Origin: Calonectria ilicicola
Lineage: Eukaryota; Ascomycota; Sordariomycetes; Hypocreales; Nectriaceae
Assembly (NCBI GenBank): GCA_020809705.1
Contig: CP085827.1
Span: 6,758,001 to 6,822,000, forward strand
Direction: 5' to 3'
Length of the DNA: 64,000 nucleotides
The translations under genes and the position numbers were made by a program. How positions within the stretch are numbered: position 1 is the first letter of the stretch; the number at the start of each line of letters is the position of its first letter. Of this stretch, positions 12,128 to 23,803 are shown one piece after another. The notes under the pieces were generated by a model. It did no database searches, had not been told where the DNA came from, and was given only the letters and a program-made list of their open reading frames with translations.

Positions 12128-13392
12128 TCAAAACTCCAGCTCTTCAACTTCCATTCCGCACCCCAAACACGTCTTCACCGTCATCCCTTCAGCATTCTCC
12201 ACCGTCCGCCCCCACTCGTGCACATGCTTGCCGCCGCCGATAGCATCTCCAAACTTGCTCGCCCCAGACTTGCTCAGCGTCCCCGCTTGTCGCCGAAATG
12301 CATCCGTCCTCGTCTTTCGCTTCAGATCCATCAGCTTCTCTTTGAACTTGGCTTCCTTGCGTGCCTTCTTCTGTGCTTCTCGCCGCTCGTACTCTTCGTC
12401 CAGCGCCTCTGCCGAGCCCCATTTTGTCTTGATGGCGTACTCTTCGACTTGGCATCGCAGGAACAGCATCATGTCATGCCAATGCGATTTGTGCGGGTTC
12501 GGTTTGTTGAGATGAGGGAGTAGCTCCGGATCTCGTAGTTCAGCTTGATCACAAAGTTAACAGTTGCTGCAATGTACTCAATGGGGCGGGAAGGGAGGGC
12601 AACTATCAACTCACGATCTGTCAGAAGGTAATCCTCTTTGCACTCCGTCTTAGTCAAGAGTGAGTACTTCTCAGGAAACTTGTCTTTGCACTTGTTGCAC
12701 ACACAAATGTGGAAGACTTCTTCCCACACAAAGTCAATCTCCAGGCTTTTGCACTCTTGGCACTTCTTTCTCTTCGCCTCATCGTCGAGCACGCTAAGTC
12801 CCGGCTCAAAGGGCCCAGCTTTTCGCCTTTTCAGATCCCGTATTAGCTGCAACCGCTCCCACTCCTGCACACTCATGTGCTTTGGTCGCTGCTGATCGTC
12901 TGGCTTCTTCCCGCCCGTGAGGGCGTAGTTGTGGGGGTCATCCTCGGTAGTTAGAAAACCACCCTTGGTGTCTGTCATTGTGCTCATGTTGTAGTCGACA
13001 AACTTCGTAAATTTACGTGCTGGCCGAAGCGCCTCTTCGCTGCCCTTCTTGCGCCCATCGCGATTTGTTCCCGATGTTTCATCGCCGGTCGATATCGAGT
13101 TGTATGGGCGCTTCCCGGTTGCGGTCTTTGTGATGTGAACGTTTTCCGTGGGCACAAACCCAGAGGCAGACTTGGACACCTGGTGCTCATTTCCAGTTGC
13201 ACGCTGCTCGGCCTCGCGCTGATCCCGGATTGCTTTCGCACGTAGTCGGCTTTCCTCCTGCATGTTGGGTCAGCACCCGGGCGTATGCTATAGCAACCCG
13301 AAACTCACTATCCGTCTCGTAACATCTGGTGTCGGTGGCGAAATGGCCTGGGAGGCTTTGGATGTCGGCGGCGGGGTCGATGATCGTTCCAT
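12128..13392 (-). CDS. RAD14: DNA repair protein RAD14 (XPA homologue)
   Basis: Exons in gene order are 13392-13309, 13257-12615 and 12543-12128, giving 380 aa. The first exon encodes a Pro/Ser/Thr-rich start (MERSSTPPPTSKAS). An Arg/Glu-rich helix follows. The XPA zinc finger is C-Q-E-C, 17 residues, then C-N-K-C, as in XPA. After it come KYSLLTKTECKEDYLLT and, across intron 2, DPELRD-ELLPHL-KPNPHKS-W-MMLFLRCQVE, the hallmark of the XPA DNA-binding domain. The C-terminal helix is highly charged, and the protein ends with a Cys-x2-Cys-like tail (KTCLGCGMEVEELEF). Established role: damage recognition and verification in nucleotide excision repair, acting with RPA and TFIIH in the nucleus. No damage is seen. 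Confidence 0.96.
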
Positions 13393-14005
13393 TGTGGTCA
13401 GCGCAGATGCCGTGGCAAGGATCGTCCCAGAGTAAGCAAGATAGCAGGCGCTGAAATAGGCAGTAGCCGAGAACCGGGGGCCAAGGTGCAGCTCAGGAAC
13501 AAACGGGTTGCATGTTCAGGATCAAGATGTGGCGGAGGGGCAGATCGCGACGGTGCGCTGCATATCTGTGGTTATGTCACCAATTAACTAACGCGAGAAA
13601 ACGTGACCTTCCCCAGGCCCCCAAAAAACGCACCCTGTACATACAAATTGCATCCCCACGGTGCTGACGCTGCTCTGACTCTTTGGCCGAGGATCCAAAG
13701 TTACGTCGTATTCATTGTTGTGCGATTTGGAAAATCTCCCCAGTCTGGCCAGTACGAGCCACACCCCGTTTAATGGCGGCTATATATAGAAAGAAAGACA
13801 CTTGAGCAAGGGCTAGAGTCATATACGCAGACGAAATAGCTTGGGTGGTCAGATGCCAAATGAATTATTATTTCCTCGGGTCATTTGATGGAGATATAGT
13901 ACAATTAAGGTCCACACGAAGCACCCAGCTTCAAACAAATCACCACATGCAGCCTTATCGAAAAAGCTCTAGGAGACCTTCCTCATTAGACACGTTGACA
14001 TAAGA
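13393..14005. other. RAD14 upstream / PHO88 downstream spacer
   Basis: No gene seen. This is presumably the promoter of RAD14 plus the 3' region of PHO88. Confidence 0.6.
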
Positions 14006-14774
14006 TTACTCCTCCTTGGCACCACCACGGCCGGCGCGCTCAGCAGCCTCGACAGCCTTCTTGTCGCTCTGAGCCGGGCCACCCTGCATGGCGCTCATGA
14101 AGCCTTGAGGCTGCTTGAAGGGACGCTTGAGATCACCCGAGGCGGGTTGACCCCAGAGGTGGATCTTGACCATGTTGTTCTCGAAGGCGCTCTTGAGGGG
14201 GATGATGCTCTGGATGAGCAGGGGGTTGGTGTACTTGAGGTAGATGTGCATAAAGGCCATCATGGCAATGCCCATGAACTGGCCACGGAAGGCAGTGCGG
14301 ATCTGCTGGCTGTCGTAGGCGTGGATGGTGGTAGTGACGAGCTTGCCCTCCTCGGTGGAGCCCATGGGGGCGGGCTCGACATACTTGAGGGTGGTCAGGT
14401 CTGCGGGAAGGAAGCTGAGTTAGCATCGGTGGAAAGGCCTAGCAGCGATTGATTGGAGTTGGGGAGTGGCCGGCATGGACACGTGCGTACCCTTCTTCTT
14501 GTTGATGGCGAGCTGGACGTAAAAGTAGAGGCCGGCGATGATGACATTGCTGGCGAGGTAAAGGGCGCGGACAAGATTGAGCGTCTGAGGGTCATCAAAG
14601 GGGATGCGCTTGGCGACCTGGGTCATACCAAGAATGATGGCTAGGTTGATGCTGTCGCAAAAAAAAAATGTGTTAGCATGGTCGTGTGTCGAGGGGCATC
14701 TGCGCAGAAGGCAATTTGCGCGCGGGCAGACAAGGAAAAGGCAGCGTTTACATCTGAGGGCTGATACCGGCCAT
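14006..14774 (-). CDS. PHO88: PHO88/SND3 family ER membrane protein
   Basis: Exons in gene order are 14774-14752 (only 23 nt), 14651-14491 and 14400-14006, giving 192 aa against about 188 in yeast. The start MAGISPQI joins across intron 1 to INLAIILGMTQVAKRIPF. A membrane helix (ALYLASNVIIAGLYFYVQLAI) and the KKDLTTLKYVEP linker follow, formed across intron 2. Next come the conserved MAFMHIYLKYTNPLLIQSI helix and the KIHLWGQPASGDLKRPFK block. The C-terminus is charged (AVEAAERAGRGGAKEE). Established role: a component of the SRP-independent (SND) ER targeting route, first named for effects on phosphate transport. Complete and canonical. Confidence 0.96.
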
Positions 14775-15814
14775 TTTGACAAAGAAGAAGCGCCGAAGTG
14801 GAGTGAGACGGACGAGGAACAAAGGAAGGTTAAAGGAGGAGAAGAGGAGTCGATGTTGTGTGAGGTGGGAGAAAAGGACAAAGTCGTCAATCGACGGACA
14901 TGGGCGCCTTTCTGGAATATGGTGCGTGGTGTCTTGCTGGCCTTTGTGCCACGCCCGCGCGCTGAATGGTCCGGCCGGCTGCGGCGGTGGACCACTGCGA
15001 GCGCCATTTCGGAGTGGCGGGTGTCCTGCGCTAGCCGGTGGTATTGGTTTTTCCGAGCCACAGGCCGTTGATCGGGACCCAAGACGCCTGTAAAGCCACT
15101 GAGGCCAGCGATGACACCATTTTCCTTCTGCGCCCTTCTGACGGCTTCCATAGTGCCCGTTGACCTTCGAATTCAACATGCATCATCGCAACGCTTCATC
15201 TCCCCTTCTCGATTAGGACTAGCCGTTGCTTTTATCAATGGACAAATGTCATTTTCGTAACTTGGACCAAACTGCATCAGCCATGTCTTCTTAGCTCCTT
15301 TCATGCTATGACAACTCGTCTATACTGGGTAAATGAGCATGCACGCACGTATGGGTATCCTTGCCGCTCTCATTAACCCGCACATATTTTTATAGGTTTA
15401 GGTGTATGCTATCAAGGATTCTCTTTGTCAGCTCCACTTTATGAACGAACAATAGTTCAACCGTGTTTGTTTAAATACGATAGCAGTTGCCTGTGCCCGC
15501 CTTTGTTTTGATCCTGGTCTAAGGAGAGAAAGGCAGGTCAGTCGACGAACCAATCATGGCCAAATCTCGCCGCAGCCATTCAATCTCCCTTGTTGGTTTT
15601 TTTTGTTCTTACAATGAGAGTCTTTAAAAAATAGTCAAAAAGAAGATTTGCGAGTCAGTTTGGCTGTGCTTGTGTCGCCTTGTGCAACTAGAATAGTTGG
15701 TATATATTTATGAGGCGGCGAGGAACGATGAGATGATCAATTCACTTCCTTGAACCAACAACATCCTCATCTCAAAACCCGAAATCCGAATTTTAGATAG
15801 AAACCTGAGACAAT
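14775..15814. other. Divergent promoter region
   Basis: This lies between the divergent PHO88 and hypothetical gene starts. A long minus-strand open frame overlaps the PHO88 leader but has no family features. No separate gene is called. Confidence 0.55.
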
Positions 15815-16603
15815 ATGCTTTCCTCTCTCTTCCGATCTTCACATGCCTCAAAAAGATCCTCCAAGTCTTACGCAAGGGATAGCGACCATAGCCCGCACAG
15901 CCGTTCCTTTGACCGATGTTCACCTCCATTTCAGCAATCCTTTTCGCCTCACGATCGCCGTCAGCAAGAGGTAACGAGACGCTCCGAGAGCCGTCATCGT
16001 GATCAGCAACGCTCCCATAGGTCTCACCGGGACACTAATCAAGATTCCCAATCCAAGACCTATGGCACCTACATCTTCCCCCTCAAGACTCGAGGCAGCT
16101 ACAAGAACATGGACCCCACGGTGTGCCGTTGCAATTGCTGCCCCCATCCAGGTAGAGTTCTTGGAGGCTCCAATGTGCATCAACACGACCCTGATGCTCA
16201 CCGCCGCCACGATGTTGGTGGCTCGTCACAAAGAAGCCGCGAGTGCGACTCGAGCCGACAGCCCGAATCCTCTCGCCACTCATCCCATCACCAGTCTCGA
16301 GGCCGGTTGGTCTCGAGTGGGCAGCGTCTCATTGATGTCGTAGACGAATCAAGCGGGCTCATACACTTACAGCATGGCCGGAATCGCTCAATTGCAGTGT
16401 CCGCCACCACATCCGTAGACAGCATCTTGGCTCGCTTAGCCCCCGACGGCAGTCACGCCAAGGTGGTGATCCGTTGGCGCGACGGGAGGAGGGAAACGCT
16501 GAGCAACAAGGTGTCAATGGACAAGCTCCGGCTGGACGCCAAGTGGCTCGAAGTCCAAGACAAGAAGCGCGTCCACTGGAAACCAAGGACTCGGAGTCGA
16601 TAG
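15815..16603 (+). CDS. Hypothetical basic Ser/Arg/His-rich protein
   Basis: A single-exon frame of 262 aa. The first 160 residues are rich in Ser, Arg, His and Gln (for example SHRSHRDTNQDSQ) and likely disordered. A cysteine cluster VCRCNCCPHPGR lies near residue 105. The last 75 residues look globular, with alternating hydrophobic residues: RSIAVSATTSVDSILARL, then KVVIRWRDGRRETLS, then LRLDAKWLEVQ. That region is the best sign of real coding. A TATA-like tatatattta lies about 110 nt upstream. No family was recognised. It could be a nuclear or nucleic-acid-associated protein from its charge, but this is inference only. Confidence 0.6.
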   Translation: MLSSLFRSSHASKRSSKSYARDSDHSPHSRSFDRCSPPFQQSFSPHDRRQQEVTRRSESRHRDQQRSHRSHRDTNQDSQSKTYGTYIFPLKTRGSYKNMDPTVCRCNCCPHPGRVLGGSNVHQHDPDAHRRHDVGGSSQRSRECDSSRQPESSRHSSHHQSRGRLVSSGQRLIDVVDESSGLIHLQHGRNRSIAVSATTSVDSILARLAPDGSHAKVVIRWRDGRRETLSNKVSMDKLRLDAKWLEVQDKKRVHWKPRTRSR

Positions 16604-18940
16604 GAACCCCTCCCCAGGTCTCAGCTACATGTGCTGCGGCTCAGGCTGTGCTCGAGTCGACATCAAGTGACGGGGTTGAAGCAAGCGAGATGCAACGTGA
16701 GCTGGGTTGGAATCACAAATGAACACAGAGTTGTTAATAGACGCATCTACATGAGCCGGACCGGACCCAGTTGAAAGTCAAAACACCGTGAGAGTATCCA
16801 CAATCTGCCTAATCCAGCCCCTCAGTGTGTGAACCATGGGCTTCGGGGATAGAGGCGTTGCACGACGAGGCTGAACAAGCGCGGCGGTATGCATGATCCT
16901 TTGGAGCCATCATGGACGACACCAGCGCGCGCCATTATCGACCAACATGCGACTCTCAACCCCCGGCTCTCGACACTTCTCCCAAGAGGCACGTGCTCCC
17001 CACCTTTGATGTTCCTTCGGGTGCTAGGGGCTTTGCTTGGATTGGGACCGACGGAGTTCCGTACGTGGATAAAACGGGAAGATGCAAACCCGGACCCCAA
17101 AAATAAAGAGCCCATTGCATTGTGATGTATGCATGTGCGGAAGGCGGGGACGGGCAAGCCGGGGGTTGCAGATCCCTGCCCACGGTGGTATCCTGCCAAA
17201 CGGAGTGTGAGTCAATGCACTTTGTTTCCGTCTGGCTTGAGGGCATCCCAAGGTCAGTGTGGAAACCAGTGGATGCTTTTGCCTAGATTTCGAATGCGCT
17301 CGGGCGAGGTTTGCGGCCGTGTTAAGCCCGATATAGTTTTGGCCCAGTGGGCTTTTGCAGACGAAATACTAGCTAGCTCTGCAACGGCGAGGTCACATGG
17401 GGGCCACTTTGGCCCCGACGTTCCCCATCTCGATTATTTGGCTTTTTTCGGCCGAGTCATTTCAGGGCCTAGTTTCATTTTTAGATGGCCAGAATGATCG
17501 CGCAGGATGCAAATGCATCCCAACGAGAGAGGGCGAGGGCCAAAAAAAAAATAATGTGACAGAGGCACAAAGCGGCAAATGCAATTGGGATGAGAGCATA
17601 GCCTCGGCGCTAGCCTCCTCCAAAGCGCTCATGGCTGGCCTCCCATTCGTCCGACTTTTGCCCGTTGAGCAACAGCTTGGTACAGTAGGATCAGTATACC
17701 TCCTCGTCGATGGAACGTTTTACCAGCAGCAGCGCCTTACAGAGTTGATCCTGGCTGTTCCAGGCACACGGGTGGGGAGGATGCCGGATCCCCGCCGCTC
17801 TCTCTCGTTAACAACCCCACGCACTGCGCTAGCGAGCAGGGGATAACCATAGGGCGATTCATCGAGAGAAAGAGGCGCGCTGCGCTGCTGCACACCAATG
17901 GCTCTGGTTACATAGCACCGAATTTTTTTTTCCCTTTGTGAGAATCGAGCCAGTGACTCCCACCCGGTCTTGTGGCCCTCCTTCGTACGCACCCGCCAGC
18001 TTGTTGCAAACACGGGCCAAATCAGCCACCATCACACCCTGTTTGGGCGTTGTGGCTCCGCCCTTCGCAGCAAAGTGCTGTTCCTATTGCAGCGCTTTAT
18101 TCACAGCTCACAAGCGCAGACGCCCAGGAGGGGGGGTGAGGGGATGCACAGGGAGAGCCCTATTAGCGGTTTACTCCCCTTGTATTTTCGTGTGTGCATT
18201 CTTCTTACCCGCTTCCACGGGCCTGGGTCATATGCAGTGAGAGCAGTCACGCCCTCCTGCGACCAGCTGCAACCTGGCGTCACCGCACCTGGTCCCCGCA
18301 CTGGAGGGTGTCGCGCAAGGACAGAGGAATCTTGCTCAGCAAGCTGCAAATTCGGCTCTCGCCCTCGGTCATGATGCTGGAGGGGCGCGTAAATAGCAGG
18401 AGCCCAGCCGGCTAGCAGCCTGAGGGGTGGGACGGACCGGGGGTGAGCCTCTTGGGTTGTGGGTGGGTTCGGGAGCGCGGGTAACCACCATCAACTCCGG
18501 CTTGGACATGACAGAGCACCCCCGGGATTGGAGCCTAGATGCCTGGGCGGTGCGGCTCAGGAAGCGGGTACGTAGGTACGTAGAGGCCCGGAGTCGTATG
18601 TATTTCCCAATTGAACAATGTGAACACGCCGTGCTAGGCCATGGAAGAGGCTTGTGAGAGGCTGTCGATTGAGCGCGCCGCCCCCCCTCCCCCCCTTGCA
18701 ATTGGCGTGGATGCCTATTAGTTTATAAGAAGTCAACGATGGCATCGTTTCCCTATTTCAAGGCAACCAGCGCCAGGTCCAGAAATCGTATCTGCCTCAG
18801 ATCCAGATCATCTTTTAGTTCAGTACGCCTTGCGCTTCTACCACATTTGTGGCCTAGCCTACTACCTGCGAGCAAAGAAAGCTCTCCCCACTTACACATT
18901 GTCCAGCTTTGCAACGCAGGGCTGAGTCTATCAATCCACT
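16604..18940. other. 2.3-kb gene-free leader upstream of Zn2Cys6 gene
   Basis: No open frame has recognisable domains or plausible splice structure. The stretch precedes a short regulator gene and may be its extended promoter or leader. Confidence 0.5.
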
Positions 18941-19735
18941 ATGTTTGGTACTTGGAAGTACGATCCCGAGACGGACGAGGTCCAGAGCGTTCGCAACGCC
19001 TTTGACCCCGTAACGGCCCGCTCCAGTTCGCACCAAGCTTGTGACCGCTGCCACGAGAAAAAGGTGAGTCGGGTTTGTTTTAGTTTTGGCCACCAGTGGA
19101 GGAAGAAATGGCCTCTCTCTTCCCCTACCGGTGCCAGGTCGCACACACACAAATAGGCCGCGGCCTGTGCTTGACTTACACAACGACAAGAATGCTAACA
19201 CAATGCGTCTAAACAGCTCCGGTGCAGTGGAGACAAGAACGGCTGCGACCGTTGTATCGGGAATAACCTCCGGTGCGAGTACACTCGCTCGGGGTCCAAA
19301 TCGTCCCGCAAGGGCAAGAAGAAGGAGGACAGTGCGGCCAACAGCTCCGGTTCGAGCTCACGGCGTAGCGGCTCGTCAAAGAAGCCATCCAGCAAGCACC
19401 ATCACCACGGACACTCTTCGCGGACGGCAACGACGCAGGAGGAAGACGCACTGGGCCAGTTTGACTTTTCGTCGTTGAGCCCAGAGGACGGCTTTGACCT
19501 GGGGATGCTGTCGTCTGGAGGAGACCACCAGTACGAGACCGTCTCGGGCGGTGGCTATGCGGTGCCCGTATCGACGGCAGCCTCGCATGTCTACAGCACT
19601 CAGTCGCACGCGCCCGACGTCAGCTACCAGTCATGGGATGAGTACTCGCAATACATGGCAGCGTACGGCCAGCAGCCTGGATACCAGCAGTCCGGGGGAG
19701 ACTGGGGCGACTATGGCGACTATTCGCGCCACTAG
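18941..19735 (+). CDS. Short Zn2Cys6 DNA-binding protein
   Basis: Exons 18941-19063 and 19217-19735 give 213 aa. The binuclear cluster is C-x2-C-x6-C-x6-C-x2-C-x6-C. It begins ACDRCHEKK, is interrupted by the intron after the second lysine, and resumes LRCSGDKNGCDRC. A basic Ser/Lys/His-rich linker with a HHHHGH run follows. The C-terminal half is acidic and Tyr/Gln/Gly-rich (DLGMLSSGGDHQYE, YGQQPGYQQSGGDWGDYGDYSRH), which looks like an activation region. The usual fungal-specific middle homology domain is absent, so the protein is much shorter than most members. It is predicted to be a nuclear sequence-specific regulator with unknown targets. A long pyrimidine-rich 3' region follows. Confidence 0.88.
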
Positions 19736-21304
19736 GACTCTCCGCGTGGGCCATCCACCAGCACTCGCTCGCCCGGGGTCAGCCGGAGCATCGGGCGCCA
19801 GCAGGAGAGGACGACAGCGGCGGGGTGGGGCCAAAGCGAACGAGCAAGAGACAGCAGCGACATGGATGCTCGCGCAACTTCTTTTTCTGCTTTGCCGCCA
19901 ACGACTTTTGACACGACCCAGACATGACGAGACGGACCTTTGTACCACTATGAGCGCGATGCTATACCCAGTTTGGCAGATTGTTGCCAACGAGTTCCTA
20001 TTGTTCTTACTCTTATTTCTTCTTCTTGTCTATTATTTGTTGTCTGATTCCTCTCTCCCTCTTTTTTTCTTCTTTTTATTGTTTCTTATTTTGTTCATTC
20101 AATTGCGTTATCCTCTAGTTTCCCTTCCTACCCTGTTGCTATTCGTTTTTTTTTTTTTGCCTTTATTTTCCTTTAGTCTGTTTCCTATACAAATACACAT
20201 GTACATAGACGAGGAGGTTTAGGCAAGATTTATGGGCATAGATATGGCGAAGGATTAGCACTTTTTGCCCCCGCTAATGTATGCTTTCTGGTTTTTTTGG
20301 GGATTTTTTTTTTCGTGTTTATGCAGCCAATTGTTTCCCCAAACGGGATTCGCTCATTCTTTACATGGATGGGTGACATTAATTGATTAGAACGTCAGAA
20401 GCTTATTTGCTAGTTTTCCCTTGTGCTTTCGGGTTTCGTTTTTTCAGCTCCCTGTGCCATCCGTCGTCTATTCGTCTCTTTCGAGTCATCTCTGGGACGT
20501 GGCGGTGTTCGCAATCGCTCACGCGTCCCACTCGTCAACCACCGCCTCCTCTACCCCCCTTATCCCCGGCCCCCTGGTCAAGTCAGAGCAGGGCAAATCA
20601 CAAGGCCATGTTTCCCTCGTTTTGGATAAAAGTGTTTATACATTTTAGCAAATTCGCGCGACCGGGGGGACACCGGTCGTATATCTCGCGATACGTTCAG
20701 GTTTGCAGATACGATGGGGTTTTGCAGATGGATGGCCCACAGGGTGTCAGACGTTAGAGCCACATACCACCGTGCCATGGCTGCGGCTGCGGGGGCCAAG
20801 CAGGGCGAAGCGCGTAGGTTAATCCTTCGTTTGGCGAGTGAATAAGACGGCCGTGACGACGTGGCAGTGATGCCGGCACGAGTGTAAACAAAAGGGAGTG
20901 CTTTGACGGGAATGGTGCGCTGCGACGGTGCCGCACACAATATACATCTGTACATGAGGTACCTTGACCAAGATGCAACTGGGCCAAGGCCTGTGCGTCT
21001 GCCTGGAGCTGGTTGATGTTGCATCGTCTCTGCCCTCATTCGCCGCGCCTTTGACGCACGGCGGCTATGACGGGGTCAAGGGAGGGGGCTGGCAGGGCTG
21101 CTTAGTCAGGTCAATTGTGCCCTGTTGGGTCGGGTGTATGTACTCGGTAGGTCTGTTTGGTGTGGGTGTGCCCTGTCGTGCCCTGTTCTGCGAGTCGTTC
21201 CTTGCGCCGCGACGTCACACCCACCCATCACCTGCGACGACAACGACCGAAATCTCGAATCGCCATTCTCCGCTCGCCATTGACTCACCCGACGAAGCCG
21301 CACC
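19736..21304. other. Intergenic, with T/C-rich tract 3' of the Zn2Cys6 gene
   Basis: A strongly pyrimidine-rich, T-rich tract runs over about 19990-20170 with several poly-T runs. It is probably in the 3' untranslated region. No gene seen in the rest. The right end holds the promoter of the AIM19-like gene. Confidence 0.6.
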
Positions 21305-21864
21305 ATGGCAGCCGTCGATTCCGATGCTCCAACCAAGCCCTTGCTGGACCGCTTGCACGACTGGGGCTGTAAGTCGTCCTCTTCTTACCTGCGTTTTTCT
21401 GCCTCGCCATTCACCAAGGAATGAGGCCATCTTGAGATGCTATGCTACCTCACCACTATAATCCCGACTGACGATCCTTCACAGCCGCATCTCTCCCCCC
21501 TTCTCTCCTAGCCACCCTCGTCTTCGCCCTGCACGCCCGTCCAATGCAGCCTCTGCCACTCTTTACCTTTACCCCGGCCCTGCTCTTCTCCTCCTACCTC
21601 AACCTATCGGGCTACCCGACCGGCAGCGCAGGCGTGACTGCTGCTTGGTCCGGCTTGTACGCTCTTTTGGCGCTTCGACGTCGCCAGCCCTTTCGCTCCA
21701 AATTTTCCATTCGAGGCATCGTTCGTGGTACCGCCGTTGGCTTGGGTGCCACCAACTGCCTTGCTGGTGGATGGGTGTATTTTAAGGGTGATTTCGAGAA
21801 GGATGCTCAAGACCGAAAAGATCGAAACCGTTGGGGCCAGTTCGACGATGAGGACGATGAATAA
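21305..21864 (+). CDS. AIM19-like mitochondrial membrane protein
   Basis: Exons 21305-21368 and 21485-21864 give 147 aa, close to the 157 aa of yeast Aim19. Visible features are hydrophobic segments SLLATLVFALHARPMQPLPL, FTPALLFSSYLNL and TAAWSGLYALLAL, the loop GYPTGSAGVTAAWSGLY, an Arg-rich turn (RRRQPFRSKFSIRGIVRG), a last small membrane helix (GLGATNCLAGGWVYF), and an acidic tail. The order and spacing fit the fungal AIM19 family (altered inheritance of mitochondria), whose molecular role is not known. The family assignment is from recognition of the motif pattern, so confidence is moderate. The intron begins GTAAGT and ends ACAG. Confidence 0.75.
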
Positions 21865-22731
21865 AATAGGAAAAACTTGAAAAAAAGAAAAAAGTAAAAT
21901 AAAAAAGATGATGGTCTGGTGGTCGTCACAGGTAAGAGGAAGCAGGCAGCCCAATTGTACGATATGGTGAGTGTGCATATAAGGAAGAAATGAAAGGGCA
22001 CATCATGAAGAATGATGTCATTCTGAAAGCTATGAACGAGTACTCGGATCAATAGTGCTGAACATATGATCTCTTGACCGCCAAAAAGCAGCTTGTTGGT
22101 ATCGTTGTGCGTTAGCACGCTCATTATTAGTTAATGCTTCAATACATAAACATCCACAAGTACAGAGTGTCTATGCACAGTGCGATATAGCGTCATATTT
22201 TACAATTCTCGTCTAATGCCATAGGCATTTCAGGTACCTTGATTCTATAGCAGCACGGCACAGTAAAATGCTCTATGTAAAACCACACCATCCGCCATAA
22301 CACCTGGACAGATGAAACCTAGGCTAACAACGTGTGCCTCAATACCTCTACCTTTCCTCCTCCCTGCCCACTTGCTAGAAATAAAAAAAGTGTAAGGAAA
22401 AAAAAACGCCCAGATAAAATCGGAGACGGCCTCAGCCCTTGATGCGTCTCCAGCCCAGCAGGTGCCGTGAAAATGCATGATTCAAGTCGTCATCTCGAAA
22501 CCTCAAACCAATGAGGGAATGCTCATCCTGTAGTGCAGCTCCATATTACCATGCATCCTAGCCTATCCATACAAAAAACATGTTCAATTTAATCTTATGC
22601 TTTGATATCGAGAAAGTCGTAAAATGTGTGCGCACACAAGGTTAATGAGTGGTGCCAATGTCGAGGGGTGTTGATGGAGTGAGGTCGAGAATCGGGAAAG
22701 GAAAGACATTGGGGTTGGTAACAAGTTTTCT
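21865..22731. other. Convergent 3' intergenic region
   Basis: No gene seen. An A-rich run just after the AIM19-like stop probably belongs to its 3' end. Confidence 0.6.
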
Positions 22732-23803
22732 TTACTCGAGAAAATAATCTTCCTTTACCACGGACCCCATCTGTGACCCTGAAACAAGCCAGATGAGCAG
22801 AACAAGAAACGAGAACAAGAAGGCGCGCAAGAAGGTCTGAAGATGGACTGGGCTGCGCGCGATGTTGTCGTCCGTGGCTAGCCGCAGTGTTGAGACCTGG
22901 AATCTGCTGATGTAGTCCAGGTCGCACTCCCGAGCCTTGGGCTCAGCAAAGGCCTTGTACTCATCCAACACCTTTGACGTGTCCCAGCCAGATACCTTTC
23001 GAACCACACCAACCACACACCCGGTCCGGTGCTTGCCATGATTGCAGTGCAACATTAGGGGATAATTGTCTTTGTTGAGCACAATACTCAGTATTGATTT
23101 CATAGTCTTCAGAGGAATGGCCTCCTTCTTGGTGCCTTTCATGTTGAAGATGACCTGGCGGATGCCTTCACGACCAAGAAAAGCCTCCAGCTCATGATCA
23201 GGCTCATCCTTCTTCACCAATGTGCTGTTACGTCCGTAAGCGTGAGGTCATGGCATGATCGGCAGAGCAAGACTTACACTACCGTTTTCAGCTGAAGACC
23301 CCTGATGTATTCGAAATCGGACGGCTTGGGATAGCTGCTTCGATATACACCAGGAACAACAATGCCAAAGTTGAGTGGGCGTCCATTGAGCGGCGCAGAG
23401 GGATGTTTGGAGGTCTGTGAAGACATGGATGAGGTAGACGACGAGATAGACATGGCTGAGGCACTGTTAGTTGGTAACTGATGTGTGTTGTGTGTCATGG
23501 CAACTCACCAGTTGATTCGTAGGTTCTGGCAGTCGTGCTTTCCTGACTGCCAATAGTTGATGCGCTCTGGGACCGAGCAATGGTCGTGGCCTCTCGGGTT
23601 GAGATTGCACTTCGCTGACCCTCTTCGAGATCTCTGAATATCTGTGCCATTTCGTCGTCGCCCGAGGAGCGAGAATTGCGCCTTGATCGAAACGGTGTGA
23701 TGGAGGACTTGTGTTGTGGTTCGTGGCGGTGTGACGCTTCGTCAACGTAGACACGTGAACTGCGTTTCGAGGCCATATCCAGGACGAGCGGGAATAGATC
23801 CAT
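22732..23803 (-). CDS. SIW14-type tyrosine/inositol-pyrophosphate phosphatase with C-terminal membrane anchor
   Basis: Exons in gene order are 23803-23509, 23455-23278 and 23224-22732, giving 321 aa. A Ser/Arg-rich N-terminal extension of about 115 residues precedes the phosphatase domain. The domain starts PLNFGIVVPGVYRSSYP, as in Siw14 and the plant PFA-DSP phosphatases. The P-loop is HCNHGKHRTG (C-x5-R), and the general-acid region precedes it. The yeast enzyme hydrolyses the 5-beta phosphate of 5-InsP7, and the same reaction is expected here. After the domain, near the C-terminus, there is a 20-residue hydrophobic helix (FLRAFLFSFLVLLIWLVSG) and a short tail. That points to a tail-anchored form facing the cytosol, which the yeast protein lacks. 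A second ATG nine codons in is an alternative start. Confidence 0.92.

Noticed and set aside
14420..15151. 243-codon minus-strand frame overlapping the PHO88 leader
   Set aside because: It runs through the PHO88 exon 1 and intron 1 in part, and its unique portion has no family features. PHO88 splicing explains the region.
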